Shown here: positions 42,143-53,000 of the stretch, piece by piece
Layout: the number at the start of each line of letters is the position of its first letter
How positions within the stretch are numbered: position 1 is the stretch's first letter
Source of the DNA: Nioella aestuarii
GTDB lineage: Bacteria > Pseudomonadota > Alphaproteobacteria > Rhodobacterales > Rhodobacteraceae
Length of the DNA stretch: 64,000 nt
Assembly: GCF_050896395.1 (NCBI RefSeq)
Contig: NZ_JBPBBA010000003.1
Span: 1-64,000, forward strand
Reading direction: 5' to 3'
Program-made: the position numbers and the translations under genes
The notes under the pieces: model-generated
Told to the model about the DNA's origin: nothing
The model's input: the letters and a program-made list of their open reading frames with translations, nothing else
Databases searched by the model: none

Positions 42143-45100
42143 ATGTCAGACACCGGCCCCGACCCAGAGCCGCGCCGCCCAAGGCGACGAGGCCCGCTGC
42201 GCTGGATCCTGCGCGGGCTGACGCTGGTCATCGTGCTGGCCGCTGTCGGCATCCTGTTGCTTGCCTTTCCCCCTAGCGGCCGGTCTGTGCCCCTGCCAGA
42301 CTGGTCGCGGGCCCGGATAGAAGCGGCCATCGATGCCACGATGCCGGGCGGGCATGTCACATTGGGTGAGGTGGGGCTTTCCCTGTCGCGCGGCAACTTG
42401 CAACCACGCATCCGGTTTATCGACATGCAGCTTAGCGATGGCGACCGGCCGCGTGTCGTCTTCCCGGTGCTGGAGGTGGAGCTTGACCGCGCCGCCGCGC
42501 TCAGGGGAGAGCTACGCCCTCGTCAGGTCTCTGTCGGGGGGGCGGGTCTGCGCATCCGGCGCGATCGGGACGGAAGCTTCGATCTGGCCTTTACGGGCGC
42601 AGAGACCGGTGAGGCGCGCGACCTGTCCCAGACCCTCGCGGGCATTGACCGGATGTTTCAGCAGACGGTGTTTTCCCGGCTGCTTCGGGTGGTGGGCGAA
42701 GACATAACGCTTGTGATCGACGATGCCCGCAGCGGGGAAACCACGCGGATCACGCAGGCAACACTGGCTTTGGTGCCAGAAGAAGACGCGCTTGTCCTGT
42801 CGGTCAGTGGACAGCTGGAAGGCACTGAAGACAGCACCATCGAGCTAAGCTTCAGCCGCCGGCCCGAAGCCGGAGAGACCGAATTTGATGCGGCCTTCAT
42901 CAATCTCGACAGTGCCGATCTGGCGTCGGCCTCAGACGCGCTGGCCTGGCTCTCGCTTGTCGAGGCGCCCCTGTCGGGACGGCTGTCCACGGTTCTGTTC
43001 GATGACGCGACGCTTGGGACACTGTCCGGTGCGCTAGAGGTCGGGGTCGGGCAGGTGGACCCTGGGGGCGGTGTCGATCCGATCCCTCTGAACGGGTTGA
43101 ACCTGGCCTTTGACTATAACGCCGCCAACGCCCGAATGTGGATTGAAGAGTTCACCATCGACGCCCCGGCGTTGACGGCCCACGTGACCGGCCATGCGAC
43201 ACTGCTTGAGGGGCCGGTCTATGTCTCTCAGCTGCAGGTCAGTCATATCATCGCTGATCCGCCGGGGGTGTTCGAAGCACCGGTCAGCTTTGACGGCGGT
43301 GCGATTGATCTGCGATTGCAGTTGTTTCCGGTGGTGGCCATCGACTTCGGCCAGGTGGTTTTGTTTGATCAGGGGCTGCACCTGACCGCTCGGGGCCGGG
43401 TCGCGGCAGAAGAGGCAGGGCTTGCCGTGCGCCTCGATGCGGAGATCCCGGAACTGGATGTGTTGCGTGTCACGCCGCTTTGGCCCGTTTCGCAGATCCC
43501 GAATACCCGTGACTGGCTGGTCCAGAACGTCATTTCTGGAACCGTACAAAACGTCCATGCCGGTCTTCGCATCGCCCCGCAGACAGAGCCACAATTCGGC
43601 TTGACCTTCGATTTCGAAGAGGCAGAGGTGCGTGCCATCCGCGAAATGGCCCCGATCCAACAGGGGCGCGGCTATATGGATATTTCACGGAACGTTATGT
43701 CCCTTTCTGTCCATGAGGGCTTTGTCACTGCGCCCAATGGCGGGCGGCTTAGCCTTGGCGGCAGCAACATGCGCATCGAGGACACGCGCATCCGTCATTC
43801 CCCGGCCACGTTCGATCTTCAGATCGGCGGGCAGGTGTCATCCGTCCTGACCCTGATCGGCGCGAACCCCTTCAACCTGCTCGATCAGTTCCCCTATGAT
43901 CCCGGCACGGTCGCCAGCGGTCAGGCGGACCTGGACGTGTCCCTGGCGATGGAAATGCGGCCGCGGATCGCCCCGCAAGACGTGACCTTCCAGATCGCTG
44001 GCACGCTGCGCAATGTGCGCTCGGAAGAGTTTGTACCGGGCCGGGTTTTGCGCGCGACTGCCCTGGAGATCATCGCTGACAACTCCAACCTTTCCATCAG
44101 CGGTCCTGCGCGTCTGGATGAGCTGCGCGCCACGGCAACCTGGAGCCGGGCGCTCGGCCCCGACAGCACGCCCGCCAGCCGGGTCGAGGGCACCGCCACC
44201 CTGACGCCAGAGGTGCTGGCAGATTTCGGCGTGGTGTTGCCGGACGGTATGGTGCGAGGGCAAGGGCAGGCGGCGTTTGACCTTGCGCTTGATCGGGGGC
44301 AGCCGCCGCGCCTGTCCGTGACATCCGACCTTGCCGGAATTGCGCTTGCCATCCCTTCGCTCGGCTGGTCGCTACCCGCGGATAGCACCGGACGACTGGA
44401 GGCGGAGCTGATCCTAGGCGAAACGCCGGATGTCCCTGTGCTCGATATTTCCGGGAACGGGCTCACCATGGCCGGATCCGTGCAGATCAACGAGGAACGA
44501 CAGTTTGAGCGGCTTGAGGTGTCACAGCTTCGCGTGTCCGACTGGCTGGACGTGACCGGTTCGCTCGTGTCCCGTGGCCCGGAACGCAGCCCACAGATCA
44601 ACGTCACAGGCGGTACGGCAGACCTTAGGGGGTTGCCATCAAACGGGGCAGGATCAGGCGGGCAGGGGCTTCCTCTCAATATTCGGCTGGACCGGTTCGA
44701 GATCACCGACAGTATCTTTCTGACAGACCTGCGCACCGAACTTTCCGGTAGCCTGATCAGCGGCGAGTTTCGCGGCCTTATGGGCGGGGTGGTGCCGGTC
44801 AACGGCTCTATCTTGGGCGAGGTCGAAGGCACCTCAATTCGGCTTCGGTCCAATGATGGTGGTGCGGTTCTGCGCGCGGCGGGCATTTATCCAAACGCTT
44901 ATGGCGGCGTGATGGATCTCATCCTAAGGCCCCGCGCAGGCGAGGGCCATTATTCGGGCCTACTGACCGTCGACAATCCGCGTCTTCGCAACGCGCCTGC
45001 TTTCGCGGAGCTTTTGTCGGCCATCTCGGTCGTGGGTCTTCTGGAACAGATGGTCACTGGTGAAGGCATCGGCTTGGGTGACGTAAGCGTTGCGTTCACC

Positions 45101-45409
45101 CTGTCGCCCAGTGTTTTGTCTATTCAGGAAGGCACGGCGCTTGGACCCTCCATGGGCCTGTCGCTTGATGGCGTTTATGACCTGCGCTCGCGCTACTATG
45201 ATTTCGAGGGCGTGGTATCACCTTTATATGTGGTCAACGGGCTGGTCGGCGGGTTATTCACCCCGCGCCGCGAGGGGTTGTTCGGATTCACCTACCGTCT
45301 GACTGGCACACCCGAGGACAGTAGCGTCTCGGTCAACCCGCTTTCGGTGCTGACCCCCGGTATCTTCCGGGAAATCTTTCGCCGACCGCCACCGGAGCCT
45401 GCTGAATGA
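42143..45409 (+). CDS. Giant AsmA-like/DUF3971 envelope protein
   Basis: The 1088-residue protein has a basic N-terminus, one membrane helix (about residues 20-43) and then a long periplasmic region of beta-strands with DUF3971 and AsmA-like C-terminal features (GLLTVDNPRLRNAPAFAELL near the end). Members of this superfamily, such as YhdP and TamB, form periplasm-spanning bridges that move phospholipids to the outer membrane. The overall layout supports a similar role here, by inference. It overlaps queA by 4 bases. Confidence 0.85.
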   Translation: MSDTGPDPEPRRPRRRGPLRWILRGLTLVIVLAAVGILLLAFPPSGRSVPLPDWSRARIEAAIDATMPGGHVTLGEVGLSLSRGNLQPRIRFIDMQLSDGDRPRVVFPVLEVELDRAAALRGELRPRQVSVGGAGLRIRRDRDGSFDLAFTGAETGEARDLSQTLAGIDRMFQQTVFSRLLRVVGEDITLVIDDARSGETTRITQATLALVPEEDALVLSVSGQLEGTEDSTIELSFSRRPEAGETEFDAAFINLDSADLASASDALAWLSLVEAPLSGRLSTVLFDDATLGTLSGALEVGVGQVDPGGGVDPIPLNGLNLAFDYNAANARMWIEEFTIDAPALTAHVTGHATLLEGPVYVSQLQVSHIIADPPGVFEAPVSFDGGAIDLRLQLFPVVAIDFGQVVLFDQGLHLTARGRVAAEEAGLAVRLDAEIPELDVLRVTPLWPVSQIPNTRDWLVQNVISGTVQNVHAGLRIAPQTEPQFGLTFDFEEAEVRAIREMAPIQQGRGYMDISRNVMSLSVHEGFVTAPNGGRLSLGGSNMRIEDTRIRHSPATFDLQIGGQVSSVLTLIGANPFNLLDQFPYDPGTVASGQADLDVSLAMEMRPRIAPQDVTFQIAGTLRNVRSEEFVPGRVLRATALEIIADNSNLSISGPARLDELRATATWSRALGPDSTPASRVEGTATLTPEVLADFGVVLPDGMVRGQGQAAFDLALDRGQPPRLSVTSDLAGIALAIPSLGWSLPADSTGRLEAELILGETPDVPVLDISGNGLTMAGSVQINEERQFERLEVSQLRVSDWLDVTGSLVSRGPERSPQINVTGGTADLRGLPSNGAGSGGQGLPLNIRLDRFEITDSIFLTDLRTELSGSLISGEFRGLMGGVVPVNGSILGEVEGTSIRLRSNDGGAVLRAAGIYPNAYGGVMDLILRPRAGEGHYSGLLTVDNPRLRNAPAFAELLSAISVVGLLEQMVTGEGIGLGDVSVAFTLSPSVLSIQEGTALGPSMGLSLDGVYDLRSRYYDFEGVVSPLYVVNGLVGGLFTPRREGLFGFTYRLTGTPEDSSVSVNPLSVLTPGIFREIFRRPPPEPAE

Positions 45410-46482
45410 CCCTCGACGATTTCGATTTCGACCTGCCCGAGGGGCTGATTGCAACGCGGCCTGCCAAGCCCCGGTCATCTGCACGGCTACTGCATGTCGC
45501 GGGCAATCTTATGCAAGATTTGCGCGTCTCCGATCTTCCGGGGCTTCTGCGCGAAGGCGATCGGCTGATCCTGAACGATACCAAGGTGATCCCCGCGCGG
45601 CTCTTTGGCCAGCGCTGGCGCGACAGCGCACAGGGGCGGGTTTCGGCCAAGGTGGAGGTTACGCTTCTGGAACCGCAGGCCGATGGCAGCTGGTCGGCAC
45701 TGGCCAAACCGCTACGCAAACTGGCGCTTGGGGAAACGCTGCAATTCAGCGACGAGTTGTCCGCCGACGTGGTCGGGCTGGAGGCTGGGTTGCGACTGCG
45801 CTTCAACCTATCGGGCAGCGATTTCGACGCGGCACTGAACGAGGCAGGTGCCATGCCCTTACCGCCCTATATCGCCGCCAAACGTCCCGCCGACGCGCAG
45901 GACAAGGAAGATTACCAGACCATCTGGGCCCGCAATCAGGGCGCTGTTGCGGCCCCGACGGCATCACTGCACTTCGATGAGGCATTGATAGAGAGCCTGA
46001 GAAGCAATGGCATTCAGTTCACGTTCGTGACGCTCCATGTTGGGGCAGGGACGTTTCTGCCAGTTACGGTAGAGGACGTGACCACTCATAGAATGCATGC
46101 CGAATGGGGTGAAATAACGCAGAAGGCCGCCGACGAAATGAACGCAACCCGTGCCTCGGGTGGCCGCATCATCCCGGTCGGGACCACGGCGCTTAGGCTT
46201 ATCGAAACTGCCGCAGCTCAGGACGGGCAGATTCAGTCCTGGCAGGGCGATACCGACATTTTCATCTATCCCGGCTACCGGTTCAAAATCACCGATGGTT
46301 TGATGACCAATTTCCATCTTCCCAAATCAACCTTGATGATGCTGGTCTCTGCGCTGATGGGCTTTGATCTTGTAAAAGATATCTACGCCCATGCCGTTGC
46401 CGAAAAGTACCGATTCTTTTCTTACGGTGATGCGTCGCTGCTTTTCCCCGAAAATGACGCAAAAGGCTGTTACCCTGCCTGA
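45406..46482 (+). CDS. queA: S-adenosylmethionine:tRNA ribosyltransferase-isomerase
   Basis: QueA transfers the ribosyl part of S-adenosylmethionine to 7-aminomethyl-7-deazaguanine in tRNA, forming epoxyqueuosine. The 358-residue protein has DFDFDLPEGLIATRPAKPR at the start, ILNDTKVIPARL, AAPTASLHFDE, THRMHAEWGEI and the C-terminal MTNFHLPKSTLMMLVSAL block. The ATG overlaps the AsmA-like gene stop, as a 4-base ATGA. Confidence 0.95.
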   Translation: MTLDDFDFDLPEGLIATRPAKPRSSARLLHVAGNLMQDLRVSDLPGLLREGDRLILNDTKVIPARLFGQRWRDSAQGRVSAKVEVTLLEPQADGSWSALAKPLRKLALGETLQFSDELSADVVGLEAGLRLRFNLSGSDFDAALNEAGAMPLPPYIAAKRPADAQDKEDYQTIWARNQGAVAAPTASLHFDEALIESLRSNGIQFTFVTLHVGAGTFLPVTVEDVTTHRMHAEWGEITQKAADEMNATRASGGRIIPVGTTALRLIETAAAQDGQIQSWQGDTDIFIYPGYRFKITDGLMTNFHLPKSTLMMLVSALMGFDLVKDIYAHAVAEKYRFFSYGDASLLFPENDAKGCYPA

Positions 46483-46507
46483 ATAACGTCGCTTTTTGGC
46501 GGTGGCG

Positions 46508-46538
46508 GTTCCGGCTGCACTGTCATAAGGACCGGAAC
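46508..46538 (+). other. Inverted repeat upstream of the second MFS gene
   Basis: GTTCCGG (46508-46514) and CCGGAAC (46532-46538) form a 7-bp inverted repeat with a 17-base spacer, ending 21 bp before the MFS start. It could be a regulator site or part of a weak hairpin after queA. Confidence 0.3.
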
Positions 46539-46559
46539 GACGAGCGGTGGAGCAGCGCC

Positions 46560-47861
46560 ATGAAACAGGTCATCGCAAGTGCGTGGGCCATTCTCCTCGG
46601 GTTGATGCTCTTGCAGGTTGGCAACTCTCTGCAGGGCTCTCTGATGGGTGTGCGCGGGGGGATCGAGGGTTTCACCACTTATCAGCTGTCGCTGATCGCC
46701 TCCGCCTATTTCCTCGGTTTCCTTGGTGGATCAAGACTTGCGCCCTACATGATCCGGCGCGTCGGGCATGTGCGTGTTTTCGCGGCGCTCGGGTCTTTCA
46801 TATCCGCCGCGCTGATCCTTTATCCCGTTCTAACCGATGCATATGCGTGGATGGTGCTGCGGGTGATCATCGGCTTTTCCCTGTCCGGCGTTTACGTGAC
46901 CGCGGAAAGCTGGCTGAACAACTCGGCCACCAATGAAACGCGCGGGCAGGCATTGTCGGCCTATATGCTGGTGCAGATGGTCGGGCTCGTGCTGGGGCAG
47001 GGGCTGTTGAATCTCGGCGATCCCTCGGGCTTCGTGCTGTTCATTATTCCCTCGGTTCTGGTCTCGTTGTCCTTCGCGCCGATCCTGCTGGCCGTGGCGC
47101 CCACGCCCGCCTTCGAAACCACGCGCCCGATGAGCCTGGTCCAGCTATACCGCAATTCACCTCTCGGCTTTGTCGGCATGATCCTGATGGGTTTTGTTTT
47201 CTCGGCACAGTTCGGAATGGCTGCGGTCTACGCGACGCAGGCAGGCATGTCGGTGCGCGAGATCTCGATGATGGTCTCTGCGTTCTTCATCGGCGGTATC
47301 GTCTTTCAATATCCGATCGGCTGGCTGTCTGACAAAATGGACCGCCGGGTTCTGATTTTCTTCGTCGCGCTGGCCGGTGCGTTTTCCGCGCTGATCGGGT
47401 ACTTGTTCGAGAACACGTTTGAGGCAGTGCTGCTATCGGCACTTCTGACCGGTGGCTTGGCACAGCCGATGTATGCGCTGCTCATCGCCTATACCAACGA
47501 CTATCTGGAAACGCAGGATATGGCCGCCGCGTCCGGCGGTCTGATCTTCATCAACGGGCTTGGCGCCATCGCGGGTCCGCCTGTCGTTGGCTGGCTTATG
47601 GGACTGACAGGGCCAAGGGGGTTCTGGTTGTTCCTAGCTATCACCCTTGCCGTCATGGCCGTCTATAGTGGTTGGCGGATGACACGGCGCCAGTCGGCCT
47701 ACGCCGCAGAGGCGGAGGACTACGACGCGGTACCCTATTCGCCGATCATGCCAACCGCATCCATGGTCGCCGTTGAAACCGCACAGGAACTCTACGCCGA
47801 AGCCTCGGAAGAAATGGCCGAGAGCGGCGAATCGGAGGAGCAGAGGCCCACAGGGACATAG
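46560..47861 (+). CDS. MFS transporter, YcaD-like
   Basis: The 433-residue protein has 12 predicted membrane helices and a long hydrophilic C-terminal tail (last ~50 residues, acidic and Glu-rich). The helix pattern and motifs such as RRVGHVRVFAALGSF and YPIGWLSDKMDRRVLIFFVA resemble the YcaD/MFS_1 group. The substrate is unknown. It is followed by the DUF924 gene after 38 bp. Confidence 0.85.
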   Translation: MKQVIASAWAILLGLMLLQVGNSLQGSLMGVRGGIEGFTTYQLSLIASAYFLGFLGGSRLAPYMIRRVGHVRVFAALGSFISAALILYPVLTDAYAWMVLRVIIGFSLSGVYVTAESWLNNSATNETRGQALSAYMLVQMVGLVLGQGLLNLGDPSGFVLFIIPSVLVSLSFAPILLAVAPTPAFETTRPMSLVQLYRNSPLGFVGMILMGFVFSAQFGMAAVYATQAGMSVREISMMVSAFFIGGIVFQYPIGWLSDKMDRRVLIFFVALAGAFSALIGYLFENTFEAVLLSALLTGGLAQPMYALLIAYTNDYLETQDMAAASGGLIFINGLGAIAGPPVVGWLMGLTGPRGFWLFLAITLAVMAVYSGWRMTRRQSAYAAEAEDYDAVPYSPIMPTASMVAVETAQELYAEASEEMAESGESEEQRPTGT

Positions 47862-47899
47862 CCCTGGGGTTTTGAGGCAGAAGGAAGGAGAGCACTGCC

Positions 47900-48490
47900 A
47901 TGACACAGCAATTTGAGGATGTCCTGACATTCTGGCTGGAGGAGGCCGGACCGGACAAGTGGTACATGGGCGGCGAAGAATTCGACGCAGAGATCAGGGA
48001 AAGGTTTCTGCCACTTTGGGAAGAAGCCGCAGCCGGCAAGCTGAACGATTGGACCAGCCATCCGCGAAAGGCGCTGGCGCTGATCATCGTGCTGGACCAG
48101 TTTCCGCGTAATATGTTCCGAGGTGACGCGAAAGCGTTCTCGACCGATAGCAAGGCAAAAGCCGCGGCCTGCTATGCGCTCAAGCAGGGGTGGGACGAAC
48201 GGTTCGATCAGCCCACACGGCAGTTTTTCTACCTGCCCTTTATGCATTCCGAAGCGTTGACCGATCAGGATCATTCCGTTCGTCTGACCTGTCAAAAGAT
48301 GCCAGATGAGCGTGAAGACAAGCTTCCTCATGCGATCGCACATCGCGAGATCATTCGCCGCTTTGGCCGGTTCCCCTATCGCAATGATGCGCTTGGACGG
48401 ACAAGCTCGGACGAGGAAAAGGATTTCCTTGCGAACGGCGGTTATGGCAAAGTGGTGGAGGAGGCCCGCGCCGCCGCGGTTTGTAAGTAG
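47900..48490 (+). CDS. DUF924 protein
   Basis: The 196-residue protein belongs to DUF924, soluble helical (TPR-like) proteins, recognised by VLTFWLEEAGPDKWYMGGEE, LIIVLDQFPRNMFRGDAKAF, QFFYLPFMHSEALTDQD and GRFPYRNDALGR. The function is not known; a cytoplasmic location follows from the lack of a signal peptide. The ATG follows AAGGAAGGAG about 9 bases upstream. Confidence 0.88.
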   Translation: MTQQFEDVLTFWLEEAGPDKWYMGGEEFDAEIRERFLPLWEEAAAGKLNDWTSHPRKALALIIVLDQFPRNMFRGDAKAFSTDSKAKAAACYALKQGWDERFDQPTRQFFYLPFMHSEALTDQDHSVRLTCQKMPDEREDKLPHAIAHREIIRRFGRFPYRNDALGRTSSDEEKDFLANGGYGKVVEEARAAAVCK

Positions 48491-48585
48491 TTTAATCGTT
48501 AAGCTGATATCCCTTCCGGCGTGGTAGATCTGCGTTGAGCGCAAGGCTGTCCTGCCCCCCAGGACTTGCTCTGCGATCAATAATG

Positions 48586-48599
48586 GTTTAACGTTAAAC
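48586..48599. promoter_or_regulatory. 14-bp perfect palindrome before lpdA
   Basis: GTTTAACGTTAAAC is perfectly palindromic and lies 12 bp before the lpdA ribosome-binding site. Its position suggests an operator for a dimeric regulator. I cannot name the regulator. Confidence 0.35.
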
Positions 48600-48625
48600 A
48601 AATTTCGACCGGAGGAGTGGACAAC

Positions 48626-50020
<1,395 letters not shown>

Positions 50021-50033
50021 TCCGACATCCACG

Positions 50034-50072
50034 AAAAAAGCCCCCGGAAACGTTAGTCTCCGCGGGCTTTTT
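50034..50072. terminator. Bidirectional terminator between lpdA and the vWA gene
   Basis: AAAAAAGCCC and GGGCTTTTT flank an inner stem (CCGGA/TCTCCG) in a hairpin 13 bp after the lpdA stop. It has a T-run on both strands, so it can also end transcription from the convergent vWA gene. Confidence 0.8.
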
Positions 50073-50088
50073 CATGTCTGGGGCCCAA

Positions 50089-53000
50089 TCAGGGGGCAAG
50101 CACCGTAAAGGGTATGCTGGCCAGCGTCCGACGATCCTGGTTCATCACGTAACGGATCTCGTATTCCCCCGGCTCATCGGGCAGGTCCAGCTGCACCGGG
50201 TTCCCGTTGCGGGTGTAGGCATAGTCCTCGTGCCCGTCATCACCGACGCGGGATATGGCGATGAAATCGTTCCGGTAATCCGGCCCGTTATGGCCCACCA
50301 TGATAGATCCACCCGCAATCCCGCTGCGCTCAGTTTCCAGGATCACTTCTATATCAGTCACCGTAACGGGCACGCGGGCCTGAATGCTGCGATCCTGATT
50401 GACGTAGTAGCGGATTTCATAGCTGCCCGGCACCGAGGGCATTGTCAGCCGCGACGGGCTGCCTTCTCGGGTATAGACATAGGTCTCATAGCCATCGTCA
50501 TCGGGAAGCGATGCGGCGATGAAATCGTTGCGATAATCGGGGCCGTCCCAAGTCACCATGACTGTCTCACCCACACGCGCCGTTTCCGGGGCCGTGACGG
50601 TGACGGACAGGGCTGTCACCTCAATCTCCCGCCGGGCGATAACGGTTCGGTCCTGATTGAGGAAATACCGCAGTTCATAGCGTCCCGGCGTAACCGGCAT
50701 TTCCAGCCGGGCCGGGCTGCCATCACGGGTATAGGCATAGTTTTCATATCCGTCAGGATCGTCCATCGCACCGATAGCGATGAAGTCGTTACGATAATTG
50801 GGGCCACCCCAGGTGACATTTATCGTGTCGCCCGCCATGGCGCTTTCCGGCGCTTCAATGCTGGCGGAAACGGATGAAACCGTGATCGGACGCCGAGCAA
50901 TGACTGTGCGGTCCTGGTTGACGAAGTAACGGATCTCATAGTCACCTGGTTCCACAGGCATCACCAGGCGGGCAGGGCTGCCGTCGCGGGTGTAGGCGTA
51001 GTTTTCATAGCGGTCGGGTTCATCGACACGACCCACAGCGATGAAGTCGTTGCGGTAATCCGGGCCTTCCCAAGTCACCAGTACAGTTGAGCCCGCCTCG
51101 GCGCTGTCAGGGGCGTCCAGACGCGCGCCCACTTCTGCCACGGTGATCGGATGGCGCGCGATCACGGTCCGATCCTGATTAACAAAATAGCGGATCTCGT
51201 ATTCACCGGGTTCGACCGGCATCACGAGCGCTGCGGGGCTGCCATCACGGGTATAGGAGTAGTTCTCATAGCGATCGGGTTCGTCCATAGCGCCTACGCC
51301 GATGAAGTCGTTCTGGTAGTCTGGCCCGGTCCAATGCACTTGCACCGTGGCCCCGGCCTCGGCGGTCGAGGGTGCTTCCAGCGTGGCAATCACATCTGTC
51401 ACGGTGATGGCGTGGCGGGCAATGACCGTGCGGTCCTGATTGACGAAATAACGGATTTCATAGCTGCCCGGTTCCGTCGGCATCACGAGAGCTGCGGGGC
51501 TGCCATCGCGGGTGTAGGCGTAGTTCTCGTAGCGATCGGGTTCGTCCATCGCGCCTACGCCAATGAAGTCATTGTGGTAATCAGGCCCGGTCCACGTCAC
51601 CTGAACCGTCGATCCCGCAACAGCAGAGGCAGGGGCCTCCAACGTCGCCTCAACAGCGGTGACGGTGATCGGATGGCGGGCAAGGACGCGGCGATCCTGG
51701 TTCAGGAAGTAGCGGATCTCGTATTCCCCCGGCTCCACCGGCATGACCAGCGAGGCGGGGCTGCCATCGCGGGTATAGGCATAGTTTTCATAACCATCCG
51801 CATCGCTCAGAGCCCCGACAGCGACGAAATCGTTCTGATGATCGGGCCCGGTCCAGTAAACCTGCACGGTCGATCCGGCGACAGCTGTGGCGGGCGCTTC
51901 CAGAGTGGCGACGATATCGGTAACGTCGATCATCCTCGTGCCGATCACTTCTTCATCCACCTGCATCAGATACCGCAGCTCGTAACGGCCGGGTTCAGAC
52001 GGGGCCTGAAGAGTCACGGGATTGCCTTCGCGCACCAAGATGCGGGCAAGGATCCTGTCCTCGCCCGGAACCGCAAGAACGATCTGGTCGGGGTCATATC
52101 CCGGTCCGGTCCAGTCCACCGCAATTGGTGTGCCGATCTCGACACTGTCAGCGGCCTCCAGCGTGGCGCTGGCGGGGGTCACATCCAGCATCCGCGTTGC
52201 CAGTACCCGCTGAGTGGTTCCGTCCAGATAGCGCAGCTCATACCGCCCGGCCTGCGACGGCACCCGCAGCGGCATCGGGTTGCCTTCGCTGACAAGCCCG
52301 CGCGTTTGCACGATATCGTTCGATGGAGTCACGGCGGCAATGACGTCGCCCTCACCCCCCGGTCCGTCCCATGTCACATCGATGGTTGATCCAGCCACCG
52401 CGCTGAGTGGAGCCTCCAAACTGGCGGGCAGGGGAAGGGCGCGGATCGTGCGTTCCGCGAGAACCCGGTTCATCGCCGGATGCACGTATTGCAGCAGGTA
52501 GTCGCCGGGCTGATTGGGCAGTGTCACCATCAGCGGATTGCCATCGCGCGGGAAGACCTGAACAAAGCTTTGCGACCGGTCGGTTGTCGCCAGCAACAGA
52601 TAATCCTCTGCCGCACCGGGGCCCGTCCAGCCAACAGGCACAGAGGTTCCGATCACCGCCTCTTCCGGGGCGGTCAGGCTGGCCTCTGGTACAAGCTCCG
52701 GCAGTTGAAAGACAAATTCTTGCGGGCCGGGCAAGGTGACCGTGATCGGTCCGCCATGCTGGGTGCCAGTCGCCACACGGGTCAGCGAGACCTGATACAT
52801 GCCCGGTTCCAGGTCGGTCTGAAGGCTGGGTGCCTCGTGGCGGTCATAAACCACAGCGCCATTTGCATCGAAGATTTCCCACACCAGCGGCGATACCGGC
52901 GCAGTCTGCCCGGGCATCACCACCGCACGCAGGGTGACATTGGTCAATGGCGGTGGTGTCGGGGCCACCGCCACCTGAGTCAGCGCATCGGCCAGTTCCT

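Noticed and set aside
51151..52389. A 412-codon plus-strand frame inside the vWA gene
   Set aside because: It is antisense to the repeat units and reflects their periodic sequence, not a gene.
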